Origin: Paenibacillus borealis | Lineage (GTDB): Bacteria > Bacillota > Bacilli > Paenibacillales > Paenibacillaceae | DNA: 64,000 nucleotides | Direction of reading: 5' to 3' | Assembly: GCF_000758665.1 (NCBI RefSeq) | Contig: NZ_CP009285.1 | Coordinates: 7,626,001-7,690,000, forward strand | Made by a program: the position numbers and the translations under genes | In this document: one piece after another, positions 55,620 through 64,000 of the stretch | Position numbering within the stretch: position 1 is the first letter of the stretch | Layout: each line of letters opens with the position of its first letter | The notes under the pieces: generated by a model | Database searches by the model: none | What the model was told of the DNA's origin: nothing | What the model saw: only the letters and a program-made list of their open reading frames with translations

Positions 55620-56843
55620 TTGCGGGAGAACCTCAATAAGCAGCTGTCTTTCACCTCTCTTAAATGGTTCAACTTCTTCGTATATGGAACGGTCGTCCTC
55701 TTCACCAGCTTCTTTCCCCTATATCTTCAGGAGATGGGAATGAATAAACTGGAGATCGGGAGCCTGATGTCAGTAGGTGCGCTCGTATCTATTATTGCCA
55801 ATCCCTTCTGGGGCATCTGGAGTGACCGTTATCAGAATATCCGGCGGATTGTCCTGGTCATGCTGACCGGCACGCTGGTCTTGTCCCAGCTGGTCTTTCA
55901 GGCGAATACATACGAGATGATATATATTTCCATTCTGTTCTTCTACTTCTTCCAGGGGCCGCTGTTCGCCCAGAGTAATACCATGATCCTCAGCTATATC
56001 GACGGTACCAGCCAGCGGTTCGGCTCATACCGGCTCTGGGGATCGTTAGGCTGGGCGTTTACTGCCATTCTGGCCGGACCCGTGATCGAATGGGCTGGGA
56101 TTTCCGTGCTGTCCTATCTCTTTGCGGCCTTGCTATGCGCAGCGATGATTGCGCTGATCGCTATGCCGAAGCTTGATCATTCGATCGGCATTGCCCCCTT
56201 GCCGTTCAAGGGGCTGCGCCAGATCTTCTATAATCCGTTCTTCCTGTGCTTCATCCTCTTCGGCATTCTGGTTTCTATCCCGAATACGATGAACAACACC
56301 TTTGTGTCACTGTACATCACAGAGCTGGGGGGAAGCAAGACCATGATCGGTCTCGCTGTGTTCCTCTCTTCCATTCTGGAGATGGTAGTGCTGCTCTTGT
56401 GCAATTTCATCCTGAAACGCAAAATTTCTGTACTGCTGGCCTCCCTCACGTTTGTCAGCGCCCTGTTCTTCCTGCGCTGGTGGATGATGGCCGATGCAAC
56501 AACTCCACTACAGGTTGCCTTCATTCAGGTGCTGCATTGCATTACCTTTGGCGGTTTCTTCTATGTCGGCACCCAGCTTACTATGCTGCTTGTTCCAAAG
56601 GCTTACCGTTCCTCGGGACAAGCACTCTACACGCTTACGTGGAGCGGAATATCAGGCATCCTGGGCGGTATCCTGGGCGGCTGGATGTATCAGAACCTCG
56701 GAGTCCAGACGATGTATCAATCCGGTGCGCTCCTCGCCCTGTTCGGCACCATCGGCTTCGGCCTGATGTGGCTCTTCTTCATCCGCGGCGGCTACCGCCC
56801 CCCGGCTGATCCCGAAGATGAAGCTGCAGAGGAGCAGCGGTAG
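55620..56843 (+). CDS. MFS transporter
   Basis: 407 residues with about twelve transmembrane helices. An MFS loop-2/3-type motif (IWSDRYQNIRRIV) lies after the second helix; FFQGPLFAQSNTMILSY and GSYRLWGSLGWAF recall the NHS/PPP (nucleoside or phenylpropionate) branch. A GTG at 55611 overlaps the AAAGGAG motif; TTG at 55620 is 8 nt after it and preferred. Divergent from the bmrA operon with a 287-nt gap. Substrate unknown. Confidence 0.85.
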   Translation: MRENLNKQLSFTSLKWFNFFVYGTVVLFTSFFPLYLQEMGMNKLEIGSLMSVGALVSIIANPFWGIWSDRYQNIRRIVLVMLTGTLVLSQLVFQANTYEMIYISILFFYFFQGPLFAQSNTMILSYIDGTSQRFGSYRLWGSLGWAFTAILAGPVIEWAGISVLSYLFAALLCAAMIALIAMPKLDHSIGIAPLPFKGLRQIFYNPFFLCFILFGILVSIPNTMNNTFVSLYITELGGSKTMIGLAVFLSSILEMVVLLLCNFILKRKISVLLASLTFVSALFFLRWWMMADATTPLQVAFIQVLHCITFGGFFYVGTQLTMLLVPKAYRSSGQALYTLTWSGISGILGGILGGWMYQNLGVQTMYQSGALLALFGTIGFGLMWLFFIRGGYRPPADPEDEAAEEQR

Positions 56844-56890
56844 TATAAGAATCCATATGGGCTGGACCGTTCGATTCATAGCATACAGCA

Positions 56891-56928
56891 AACAGGCTTG
56901 GCTTCCCGGACGGGAGGCCAAGCCTGTT
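56891..56928. terminator. Hairpin between the MFS gene and glnS
   Basis: AACAGGCTTGGC and GCCAAGCCTGTT pair with an inner TCCCG/CGGGA stem, between two convergent genes. The T-run is short on either strand, so termination may be partial. Confidence 0.6.
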
Positions 56929-56946
56929 GCAATTCATGGAGATATA

Positions 56947-58650
56947 TTAGCCTTGTTTGGGCTGGAAAGAGCTCTTCAGGGAAACCACCAGATTGAATAC
57001 CAGATGCTCCGGTGAAGAATATTTGCTGTCTACATTAAAGTAACCATGGCGGAAGAACTGGAACTTATCCTGTGGCACACTGTCCTTCAGGCCCGGTTCA
57101 ACGAAGCCCTGGATAATCTCGATCGATTTCGGGTTAAGCTGATCCAGGAACGTAGGCTCCGGCTTGCCCTCAGAAGCTTCCAGACCTTCGATTTCCGCTT
57201 CGGTCTCAGCCTCTTCGGCGGAGATCAGCGGCTCATAGAGGCGGAATTCCGCCGGTACCGCCTGGCTGGCATCTACCCAGTGCAGCGTTCCCTTGACCTT
57301 GCGTCCGGTAAATCCGCTGCCGCTCTTCGTTTCAGGATCATAGGTGCAGTGCAGTTCAACCACTTCGCCGTTCTCATCCTTGATGAACTCGTTGCATTTG
57401 ATGAAATAAGCATTCTTGAGCCGTACCTCATTGCCGGGGAACAGGCGGAAATACTTATTCGGCGGATTCTCCATGAAGTCATCGCGTTCAATATAGATTT
57501 CACGGGAGAACGGAATCTGGCGGTTGCCCATCTCCGGGTTCTCCACATTGTTCTCAATTTCGAAATACTCGGTTTCGCCTTCAGGATAATTCGTAATAAC
57601 TACCTTCAGCGGCCGCAATACAGCCATGGTCCGGGGTACCGTCAGCTTGAGGTCTTCACGGATGAAATGCTCTAGCATCTGCAGGTCCACCAGCCCCTGG
57701 CTCTTGGAAATGCCGGTCTCATGTACGAAGCTGCGGATCGCTTCCGGGGTATAGCCGCGGCGGCGCAGTCCCGAAATGGTCGGCATGCGGGGATCATCCC
57801 AGCCGTCTACATGGCCTTCATCAACCAGCAGCTTCAGCTTGCGCTTACTGGTAACGGTCTGGGCCAGATTGAGGCGTCCGAATTCATATTGATGCGGTGC
57901 AGCCGGCATCTCACATTCTGCTACAACCCAATCATAGAACGGGCGCTGATCCTCGAACTCCAGCGAGCAGAGGGAATGGGTAACGTGCTCAATAGCATCT
58001 TCGAGCGGATGCGCGAAGGTATACATCGGATAAATGCACCATTCATCGCCTGTGTTGTGATGATGGGAGTGCGAGATGCGGTAAATAACCGGGTCGCGCA
58101 AATTGATATTCGGTGAGGACATATCGATCTTAGCGCGAAGCACCTTCTCGCCGTCCTTGAATTCACCTGCCCGCATGCGGTGGAACAAGTCCAGGTTCTC
58201 ATCGATACCCCGTTCACGGTAAGGACTGTTCTGTCCCGGTTCCGTCAGCGTTCCCCGGAATTCACGGATCTGCTCTGCCGTGAGATCATCGACATAAGCT
58301 TTGCCCTTCTTGATCAGCAGCTCGGCCCGTTCATACATCTCCCCGAAATAATCCGAGGCGAAACGCAGCTCTTCCCATTCGTATCCGAGCCACTTCACAT
58401 CTTCCTGAATGGAGTTCACATATTCCGTGTCTTCCTTGACCGGATTGGTATCATCGAATCTCAAATGGGTCTTGCCGCCGAATTCATCAGCCAGTGTAAA
58501 GTTAATCCAGATCGCCTTGGCATGTCCGATATGTAAATAACCGTTCGGCTCCGGCGGAAAGCGGGTGACCACTTCCTTAACCTTGCCTGAGCGGAGATCT
58601 TCGGTAATGACGTTCTTAATGAAATTGGAGGGTGTACCCTGGTTCTCCAC
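56947..58650 (-). CDS. glnS: Glutaminyl-tRNA synthetase
   Basis: 567 residues, class I. The HIGH-type motif is [13 protein letters not shown] (about residue 38), the KMSKS-type motif is [11 protein letters not shown], and [30 protein letters not shown] and the beta-barrel anticodon domain follow. Charges glutamine directly onto tRNA-Gln, a route most Bacilli lack, using GatCAB instead. TTG at 58659 lies against the GAAAGG; GTG at 58650 is 9 nt away and preferred. No fused YqeY domain is present. Confidence 0.95.
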   Translation of the reverse strand: MENQGTPSNFIKNVITEDLRSGKVKEVVTRFPPEPNGYLHIGHAKAIWINFTLADEFGGKTHLRFDDTNPVKEDTEYVNSIQEDVKWLGYEWEELRFASDYFGEMYERAELLIKKGKAYVDDLTAEQIREFRGTLTEPGQNSPYRERGIDENLDLFHRMRAGEFKDGEKVLRAKIDMSSPNINLRDPVIYRISHSHHHNTGDEWCIYPMYTFAHPLEDAIEHVTHSLCSLEFEDQRPFYDWVVAECEMPAAPHQYEFGRLNLAQTVTSKRKLKLLVDEGHVDGWDDPRMPTISGLRRRGYTPEAIRSFVHETGISKSQGLVDLQMLEHFIREDLKLTVPRTMAVLRPLKVVITNYPEGETEYFEIENNVENPEMGNRQIPFSREIYIERDDFMENPPNKYFRLFPGNEVRLKNAYFIKCNEFIKDENGEVVELHCTYDPETKSGSGFTGRKVKGTLHWVDASQAVPAEFRLYEPLISAEEAETEAEIEGLEASEGKPEPTFLDQLNPKSIEIIQGFVEPGLKDSVPQDKFQFFRHGYFNVDSKYSSPEHLVFNLVVSLKSSFQPKQG

Positions 58651-58906
58651 AATGATCAACCTTTCGTTCTGTAATATTACTACTTCCTTGTATCAACATG
58701 TTTCCTATTAATATACCCGTTAAGCAGGGAATGTTCAATAAAAGTTAAGCAGAGACGGCATTCCTGTCCCTGATGTACCAAGTGTCCGTTCCGGTGAAAC
58801 TAAGGGCGCCCGAAGGCCTCACAGTGATAAAACTGCACCTTTGACTTCCCTCCCGGCGATAGAGTAGCATGTGAAATATAAGATTACTGACTAGAGGAGG
58901 GTACCC

Positions 58907-59152
58907 ATGAAACCGATCAAACTGCCCAAAGAGCAGCGGGAATTGATCACTGAGAATATCCGCGCCTACTTCGAAGCTGAACGCGGGGAAACGATTGGCC
59001 ACCTGGCAGCAGATAACCTGCTGGAGTTCTTCCTGAACGAGCTTGGGCCGGCTGTCTACAACAGTGCACTAAGTGACTGCCGGACGCTGGCCTCACAGCG
59101 CATGCAGGCTCTGGAGGAAGATATCTACGCTCTGGAGTGGAAAAAACGCTAG
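58907..59152 (+). CDS. DUF2164-family protein
   Basis: 81 residues, recognised by the pattern KEQRELITENIRAYFEAERGE and LAADNLLEFFLNELGPAVYN; function unknown. AGGAGGG precedes the ATG. All-helical and acidic. It is 40 nt upstream of an acetyltransferase on the same strand and probably cotranscribed. Confidence 0.85.
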   Translation: MKPIKLPKEQRELITENIRAYFEAERGETIGHLAADNLLEFFLNELGPAVYNSALSDCRTLASQRMQALEEDIYALEWKKR

Positions 59153-59192
59153 GGCAGAAGCTTATACCTTACGCCTTAAAGGGGGCAGCCGC

Positions 59193-59741
59193 ATGTTTAA
59201 TTATGTCATTGATGAAGAGCTGAAGCTGAAGCTGCTCATGCCGGAGCATGCCCGCCATATGTTCGCCCTGGTGGAGCGCTCACGCCACCGGCTCAGGCAG
59301 TGGCTGCCTTGGGTGGACGGCGTAGCCGAGCAGGCCCACCTGAACACTTTCATTAAGAACGCCGTGAAGCAGGGCAGCGACAACGGCGGTTTCACGGCCG
59401 GACTGTGGGTCCGGGAGGAGCTCGCCGGGATCATCGGATATCACGAGATTGACTGGCATAACCGCTCGGTCGGTATCGGTTACTGGCTTGGTGAGGGCTA
59501 TGAAGGCAACGGCTACATGACCAGCGCCTGCCGGGTATTCGTGGACTATGCCCTGCTGGAGCTGGAGCTGAACCGTGTCGAGATCCGCTGCGCCACGGGT
59601 AATACGGCAAGCAGGGCTATTCCCGAGCGGCTCGGATTTATCTTCGAAGGGGTGATCCGCGAGGCGGAGAAGCTGCCCGCAGGTTATGTGAACCACGCTG
59701 TCTACGGACTGCTGCGCAGCGAATGGAAGCTGCTGGGTTGA
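59193..59741 (+). CDS. RimJ/RimL-type GNAT acetyltransferase
   Basis: 182 residues, typical of ribosomal-protein or protein N-terminal acetyltransferases (YdaF/RimL group): LRQWLPWVDGV, AGIIGYHEIDWHNRSVGIGYWLG, the acetyl-CoA motif GYEGNGYMTSACRVFVDYAL, and NRVEIRCATGNTASRAIPERLGF. ATG at 59193 lies 8 nt after AAAGGGGG; the longer frame from 59073 overlaps the previous gene and is rejected. Confidence 0.88.
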   Translation: MFNYVIDEELKLKLLMPEHARHMFALVERSRHRLRQWLPWVDGVAEQAHLNTFIKNAVKQGSDNGGFTAGLWVREELAGIIGYHEIDWHNRSVGIGYWLGEGYEGNGYMTSACRVFVDYALLELELNRVEIRCATGNTASRAIPERLGFIFEGVIREAEKLPAGYVNHAVYGLLRSEWKLLG

Positions 59742-59794
59742 CAGCAAGCAGCATCAGGCATCACGTTATTATGCACAATTATAAGCAGCATAAG

Positions 59795-59836
59795 CCAGAA
59801 CCCCCGGAGGCGTAACATAAGCCCCGGGGGTTCTGG
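59795..59836. terminator. Bidirectional terminator between acetyltransferase and MOSC genes
   Basis: CCAGAACCCCCGG and CCGGGGGTTCTGG form a very stable stem between convergent genes. No long T-run; it may stop both transcripts by structure and adjacent U residues. Confidence 0.65.
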
Positions 59837-59865
59837 CGTACCGTCTTCCATGCTATTACTCCGTC

Positions 59866-60510
59866 CTAGTTCTCCGCAGCCGTAAGCCATCCCCTGAATT
59901 TCTCCCGGATCCCTGCCGTGAGGCTGTCCAGCCCGGCCAGCTCCGCTAGTCCGGTCTTATCCTTACGCCCGTGTTCCATCGAGTACAGCACCTGCTTAAC
60001 AGGGTAACTGCCTGTTCCGCTCTCCTGCTTAACAATCCGGTCACCGGCCGCAATCTTCCCTTCACGCAGTACGCGGAAATAGAATCCGCTGTAACCGGTG
60101 GACAGTACCCGGGCAGGCATATCCGCCGGCCCGTGCTTCTGCGAGAGCTTGAAGCATGGGAAACGCGGCTGGCTTACCTGCAGCAGTGCTGTGCCAATTT
60201 CATAGACATCGCCGATACACACCTCAGTCTCCAGCAGTCCGCTTACCGTGATATTCTCACCGAATGCGGAGTAATCCAGCTTCCGGCCGAGCAGCTCTTC
60301 CCAGTAAGCATAATGTTCAACCGGATAGACGCAGACGGCCTTGTCGGGGCCCCCGTGATTTACAAGATCCGCTTGCCCGTCCCCGTCAAACCCTTCAGCA
60401 TGAAGCTGGAGCGGACCGGAAACCGGCAGCTTGTAGATTCCCGTTTCCAGCGGTTTACCGCGGTAATCGACCGTCTTCGGCTTGCCTACATTAAGCGAGA
60501 TGACTTCCAT
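59866..60510 (-). CDS. MOSC-domain protein (YiiM-like)
   Basis: 214 residues. MOSC domain with GDGQADLVNHGGPDKAVCVYP, GENITVSGLLE and QPRFPCFKLSQKHG (conserved Cys), followed by a C-terminal 3-alpha helical tail, the YiiM layout. Such proteins bind molybdenum cofactor and reduce N-hydroxylated bases such as 6-hydroxylaminopurine. ATG at 60510 lies 7 nt from GGAGGG. It overlaps the upstream acetyltransferase gene by about 20 nt. Confidence 0.88.
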   Translation of the reverse strand: MEVISLNVGKPKTVDYRGKPLETGIYKLPVSGPLQLHAEGFDGDGQADLVNHGGPDKAVCVYPVEHYAYWEELLGRKLDYSAFGENITVSGLLETEVCIGDVYEIGTALLQVSQPRFPCFKLSQKHGPADMPARVLSTGYSGFYFRVLREGKIAAGDRIVKQESGTGSYPVKQVLYSMEHGRKDKTGLAELAGLDSLTAGIREKFRGWLTAAEN

Positions 60511-61024
60511 CTTCATTCCCTCCATTTAGCATGCAGCTCATGAATACCTCATCTACATATCGTCCGCCCAGATAGAACTCCTCCCGCAGCCGGCCTTCCT
60601 CCTCGAATCCGCATTTGCGGTAGAATAAGAGTGCCGGTGTATTGCAGGAGAGCACACGCAGGCGCAGCTTACGGATTCCATTCTCTGCGGCATGATGCTT
60701 GATCTCAGCGATCAGCCGGCTGCCTACACCCAAGCGCTGGAAGCGCGGATGTACGGCAATATTAACCTCGCATACATGGCGGTTGCTCTCCATCCCGCTG
60801 GGACAGCCGAAGCCGACATACCCGCATAGTTCCCCGTCCTGCAAGGCTACAAGCTGGGAGCCTGGCGGCGCATGCAGCAGATAGTCCTCCCGGGAGCGCC
60901 ACATCAGCGGACCCGGTGTCGTATTCTCTGTCCAGATCATATTATCGAGAATGATCAGTTCACGGGCATCCCTGATTTCAGAGGGACGGATGGTGAAAGC
61001 TGAATCTCTGTTTAGTTGTTGCAT
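60491..61024 (-). CDS. GNAT-family N-acetyltransferase
   Basis: 177 residues. The acetyl-CoA motif is HPRFQRLGVGSRLIAEIKHHA, with VNIAVHP strand and LRVLSCNTPALLFYRKCGFEEEGRL typical of the fold; this last run resembles phosphinothricin- or N-alpha-acetyltransferases. AAGGGG precedes the ATG. Co-transcribed with the MOSC gene through a short overlap. Substrate unknown. Confidence 0.86.
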   Translation of the reverse strand: MQQLNRDSAFTIRPSEIRDARELIILDNMIWTENTTPGPLMWRSREDYLLHAPPGSQLVALQDGELCGYVGFGCPSGMESNRHVCEVNIAVHPRFQRLGVGSRLIAEIKHHAAENGIRKLRLRVLSCNTPALLFYRKCGFEEEGRLREEFYLGGRYVDEVFMSCMLNGGNEDGSHLA

Positions 61025-61085
61025 AGCATTTACACCCCTTGCCTTACTAAGCAGATAATAAAAGGATTAGTTACAGTGTGACCGT

Positions 61086-62297
61086 TTATGCAGTGTTGCG
61101 CCGGGTTCCCGCGGCTGAACGGTTAATGTAGGCATGGACGGCGAAGAATCCCACAGACAGAACCGCCATTCCGCAGGCCAGCCAGCCTGTCGGGGCAAGA
61201 CCGCCTCTGTCGAATTGGATTCCCATCAGGTAGGGGCCGATGACCCGGCCGACCGCGCCGATACCGCCGCTAAGCCCGAGGTAGAAGGGTGCACTGTGCT
61301 GGGCATGCTCCGAAATGAAGGATGGCATGGCCGGAGAGATCAGCATCTCCCCCAGTGTAGCCAGCACCATGGCCAGCAGCATGCCCGGATAGCTCGGCAT
61401 GAACAGAATAACAGCATACCCGCCCAGATAGAATACTGCGCTGGCCGTCATCTGCGAAGAAGGCGTCTCCGCGAACCAGCGCTTGATCAGACTGACCAGC
61501 GGCTGTGCGGCGAAGATCAGCACGCCATTCAGCGTCCAGAGGAAGCCGTATAACTGCTTCGACCAGCCTTCGGAAATAATAAACGGCGAGACTCCGGTAT
61601 TCCAGATCGAGTTGCCGATCAGCAGAAACATCGAACCGATAGCCATGTACAGATAAATCCGCGTATGCCCCAGCAGCTTCCAGCCGGAAGCTTCCCCCTG
61701 CGGATGTTTTTTCTGTGCCTTTTCATGAGGCGGCGCCGTACCCACCTTGCGCAGATAGACAAAGAAGAATCCGGCAAATACCGCAGAAGTCACACCGTTC
61801 AGCACAAAGCTCAGCATATAATTGCCCAGGAATCCGCTCAGTGCGGTTCCCAGTGCTACCCCGATATTGTTCGAGACATAGATGATATTGAACAGCTCTC
61901 CGCGCTGCTCCGCGAACCGGAAGCCGATAAAAGCCTGGATAGCCGGTAGAGACAGGGAGTTGAACAAACCCATCAGGCCCATGACTATAATGAATATACT
62001 CCAGCTGCCGCTTGCCCATGGAAGAGCAAACAGGGTCAGCGCGTTCATGGCCAGTGCTCCAACAATCAGACGGTTCACCCCTACCTTGTGGTACAAAGAT
62101 CCGCCCAGCAATTGGCCGGCAATACCTCCAAGGGACTGCACGAGCAGAACGATTCCCGCATCTTTCATACTGCGTCCCAGCTCATCAAATACATACATCG
62201 TGACCAGCGGCCACATCAGCGCGCTGCCGGTTGCATTAATGAGACTGGCAATCAAGAATACTTTGACTTCCTTCGGATAGGCCTGCAAAAATCTCAT
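61086..62297 (-). CDS. MFS drug-efflux transporter
   Basis: 403 residues with twelve predicted helices; motif A-like GGSLYHKVGVNRLIVGALAMN after helix 2, and an even distribution of Gly-rich helices typical of DHA1-type exporters. The frame extends 25 codons upstream to 62372, but the added residues are hydrophilic and untypical; MRFLQAYPKEV at 62297 is preferred although its RBS is weak. Substrate unknown. Confidence 0.82.
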   Translation of the reverse strand: MRFLQAYPKEVKVFLIASLINATGSALMWPLVTMYVFDELGRSMKDAGIVLLVQSLGGIAGQLLGGSLYHKVGVNRLIVGALAMNALTLFALPWASGSWSIFIIVMGLMGLFNSLSLPAIQAFIGFRFAEQRGELFNIIYVSNNIGVALGTALSGFLGNYMLSFVLNGVTSAVFAGFFFVYLRKVGTAPPHEKAQKKHPQGEASGWKLLGHTRIYLYMAIGSMFLLIGNSIWNTGVSPFIISEGWSKQLYGFLWTLNGVLIFAAQPLVSLIKRWFAETPSSQMTASAVFYLGGYAVILFMPSYPGMLLAMVLATLGEMLISPAMPSFISEHAQHSAPFYLGLSGGIGAVGRVIGPYLMGIQFDRGGLAPTGWLACGMAVLSVGFFAVHAYINRSAAGTRRNTA

Positions 62298-62498
62298 AAC
62301 TTGTCTTTCATCCCCTGTAACATAGGTGTCATCAATCCATCCAGTATCATCTGAAAACAGGAGGAAGGGCAAGTTCTTGCGTTAACGCTTTATCGCATAA
62401 CATCAATGAATTCACTGCTTCGTATTTTCAAATAACTTCCCGCCTGCAGTGCTATTAATATTCTATAACCGCAGCTTCTGCACGTAAAGAAAATAGGT

Positions 62499-62613
62499 GG
62501 AAAATGAACTGATTCGTTCCCCGCAAGCCCGGGTAATAGTGCATATGAAACACTCCCTATTTATTCGCCGTGAATCCGATTTCGTTCCCCCGAGTCGGAT
62601 ATGCACGGCGAAT
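62499..62613. repeat. Hairpin and direct-repeat block upstream of the MFS gene
   Basis: Within the 471-nt gap 62298-62768, which has no gene. ATTCGCCGTG (62563-62572) and CACGGCGAAT (62604-62613) are perfect 10-bp arms with an inner ATCCGA/TCGGAT stem. The inside (minus strand CGGGGGAACGAAATCGG) is nearly repeated at 62499-62527 (GCGGGGAACGAATCAG). It may be a leader structure of the MFS gene or an interspersed element. Confidence 0.45.
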
Positions 62614-62656
62614 TTTGTTCTGTCTTGAAGTTATTACAGGGCAGAGTCCGGGTTAA

Positions 62657-62723
62657 CAAAAAAACACTTCCTGTCCCTCTACTATTCCCAAAAAACGGGA
62701 TGTCGAGAAGCCAGGAAGTGCTT
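62657..62723 (-). terminator. Terminator of the formate/nitrite transporter gene
   Basis: Minus strand CACTTCCTG and CAGGAAGTG pair around an inner loop with CATCCCG and CGGGAT pairing nearby, followed by seven T residues. Confidence 0.8.
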
Positions 62724-62768
62724 GGGCCAAACTATTGAACACGCCGGACATCACCGGCTGAATATAAT

Positions 62769-63596
62769 TTAAGCGTGTTTCTTCACACCAGCAGCGGAGA
62801 TTCCTTCAACGGATGCTACAGCTGCCGGCTCCTTACGCAGGTAGGCCATCCAATAAGCCGCAGCGACGAAGATAGCGCCGCCCGTAAGATTGCCCAGCCA
62901 TACCGGAGCAAAGTTGGCGAAATACTGTGCCCAGGTGAAATGCCCTTCGAAGATGGCTGCAGGGATAAGGAACATGTTAGCTACAACGTGCTGGAAGCCG
63001 ATGGCGACAAACGCCATAGTCGGGAACCAGATACCGAGGATTTTGCCGCTGAAATTATCTGCCCCATAAGAGAGCCATACCGCCAGCGCAACGAGCCAGT
63101 TACAGCCGATCCCGGAAATGAAGGCCTGCAGGAAGGTCGCATCAATCTTGTGCTCAGCCATACTTACCAGCTTCTCCAGATACACACCGTCCGACGTAAG
63201 GCCAACGACGTGACCGAAGAAATAAGCAACGAACAAGGCACCTGCCAGGTTGCTGAGGGTAATCAGCACCAGGTTCTTAATGACTTCCCAGAACGAAATC
63301 TTCTTCGCCATAAAAGCAAGCGGCACCGCCATCATGTTGCCTGTCAGCAGCTCGCCTCCGGCAAGCAGTACCAGTACCAGGCCGACCGGGAATACTGCAG
63401 CTCCGATGAAGTTAGCAATGGACCCCCACTCGGCAGGCGCACCCGCAATGACACGAATATCCAGCAAAAATCCGAGCGCGATAAACGCTCCTCCCAGGAA
63501 ACCGAGAATAAGTACAGTGCTGAGCGGATTGTGCGCTTTCTTGACTCCGTTCTCTACCGTAACCTCGGCGATCCCTTGCGGTTTGTTATAAGCCAT
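62769..63596 (-). CDS. Formate/nitrite transporter (FocA/NirC family)
   Basis: 275 residues with six membrane helices of the pentameric FNT channel fold. Features are AGGELLTGNMMAVPLAF (family signature), the half-helix region LSNLAGALFVAYFFG, and GIGCNWLVALAVWLSY with the conserved Asn-Trp. The channel-gating His lies in IGFQHVVANMF. AAGGGG precedes the ATG. Upstream Fnr-like boxes suggest anaerobic induction. Formate versus nitrite cannot be decided. Confidence 0.93.
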   Translation of the reverse strand: MAYNKPQGIAEVTVENGVKKAHNPLSTVLILGFLGGAFIALGFLLDIRVIAGAPAEWGSIANFIGAAVFPVGLVLVLLAGGELLTGNMMAVPLAFMAKKISFWEVIKNLVLITLSNLAGALFVAYFFGHVVGLTSDGVYLEKLVSMAEHKIDATFLQAFISGIGCNWLVALAVWLSYGADNFSGKILGIWFPTMAFVAIGFQHVVANMFLIPAAIFEGHFTWAQYFANFAPVWLGNLTGGAIFVAAAYWMAYLRKEPAAVASVEGISAAGVKKHA

Positions 63597-63641
63597 GATT
63601 CCTATCCCCTTCTAATTACTTAAAATTTGTTCCTTTATGCC

Positions 63642-63713
63642 ATTGTAACGTGATCACAATCACATTAACGTGATAAAAATCACTCTCAGAAAAACCAAGT
63701 GAAAGTTTTCACT
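63642..63713 (-). promoter_or_regulatory. FNT promoter with three Fnr/Crp-like boxes
   Basis: A TACAAT -10 lies at 63642-63647. Boxes of form NGTGA-N6-TCACN are at 63649-63664 (TGTGA-N6-TCACG), 63669-63684 (AGTGA-N6-TCACG) and 63698-63713 (AGTGA-N6-TCACT). With a start near 63635, the middle box is centred close to -41.5, the class II activator position for Fnr. Box 1 would overlap the -35. Confidence 0.68.
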
Positions 63714-63792
63714 GACATGTCAAATTTACCACAAAAGCTTTGACTGCGGAATATTTTTCTCATGCGGAGCCGGAATTGATGGCTAAAACCAC

Positions 63793-63816
63793 AAAAAAAG
63801 GGCCCTTAACGGGCCC
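63793..63816 (-). terminator. Terminator of the oxidoreductase gene
   Basis: Minus strand GGGCCC-GTTAA-GGGCCC with seven T residues, 18 nt past the stop codon. Confidence 0.92.
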
Positions 63817-63834
63817 CGGCGAAATCGGACGGGA

Positions 63835-64000
63835 TTAGACGTGTACAGGTTCTTTAACTGTCTTAGGCAGCGCCTGAAGTCCCGCAGTGTTCAGGAAATT
63901 CCAAGGCTTGTTGTAGTGCGGCTGGAAGAAGAAATCAATAAAGGCCAGCTGGTCCACGGTCATTTTATTCTGAATACATACTGATACGGTATTGATCGAC
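63835..64000 (-). CDS. 3' end of an FAD-dependent pyridine-nucleotide-disulfide oxidoreductase (partial)
   Basis: About 54 C-terminal residues: ...NKMTVDQLAFIDFFFQPHYN then KPWNFLNTAGLQALP and stop. The pattern MTVxxLxxxDxxxxP..NxPxN matches the dimerisation domain end of CoA-disulfide-reductase/NADH-oxidase type flavoproteins. The start and active site are outside the window. It is followed by a terminator, then the Fnr-box region of the FNT gene. Confidence 0.62.
   Translation of the reverse strand, partial: SINTVSVCIQNKMTVDQLAFIDFFFQPHYNKPWNFLNTAGLQALPKTVKEPVHV

Overview
The window reads as a chromosomal segment of a Paenibacillus-like, spore-forming Firmicute. The evidence is the Bacillus-type neighbourhood running from prfA/prmC through spoIIR, ywlC, mntP, ywlE, ywlG, glyA, upp and mnaA to the F1Fo ATP synthase operon, plus strong AGGAGG ribosome-binding sites, frequent TTG/GTG starts, SpoIIR, and a Spo0E-like phosphatase. 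No rRNA, tRNA, insertion sequence, prophage or CRISPR array was seen.

Layout. 1-7.6 kb: complete atp operon (atpZ-I-B-E-F-H-A-G-D-C) on the minus strand, with intercistronic hairpins and a promoter with an upstream cre-like site. 7.7-22.8 kb: housekeeping and sporulation genes on the minus strand (UDP-GlcNAc 2-epimerase, upp, glyA, ywlG, arginine phosphatase, mntP, ywlC, spoIIR, two tandem RodA/FtsW-like paralogs, prmC, prfA, ychF). Two intergenic gaps here (17.3 and 21.3 kb) hold arrays of short palindromes spaced about 51-52 bp apart. 23.1-34.2 kb: an acetyltransferase, type 2 IPP isomerase, a seven-gene translationally coupled carotenoid operon, and upstream of it a MerR-type B12-binding regulator with the residues of CarH light sensors. 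TACA repeats at an exact 11-bp period precede both the operon and the regulator gene. 34.4-43 kb: two phospholipase-D-superfamily proteins (one a cardiolipin synthase), a TetR plus RND pump pair, and a TorD-like chaperone. 43.3-47.8 kb: moaA, then a peptide-signalling locus: two HTH-TPR regulators, a 46-residue secreted-peptide precursor overlapping the end of one of them, and a Spo0E-like phosphatase. 47.9-64 kb: amino-acid exporter with divergent MocR regulator, TetR-SDR pair with a 22-bp-arm palindrome, BmrA-type ABC exporter with a two-component system, MFS transporters, glutaminyl-tRNA synthetase, small acetyltransferases, a MOSC protein, a formate/nitrite channel behind Fnr-like boxes, and the 3' end of a flavoprotein oxidoreductase.

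The two most interesting systems are (1) the RRNPP-type signalling locus at 44.4-47.8 kb, resembling the AloR-AloP systems reported in Paenibacillus, whose precursor ends in GHGPGG and which encloses a sporulation phosphatase; and (2) the probable light/B12 switch at 33.0-34.3 kb that should control carotenoid synthesis through 11-bp direct repeats. Recurrent palindromic arrays and other interspersed hairpin repeats are less explained. Functional calls rest on motifs and remembered family features; no database search was run.
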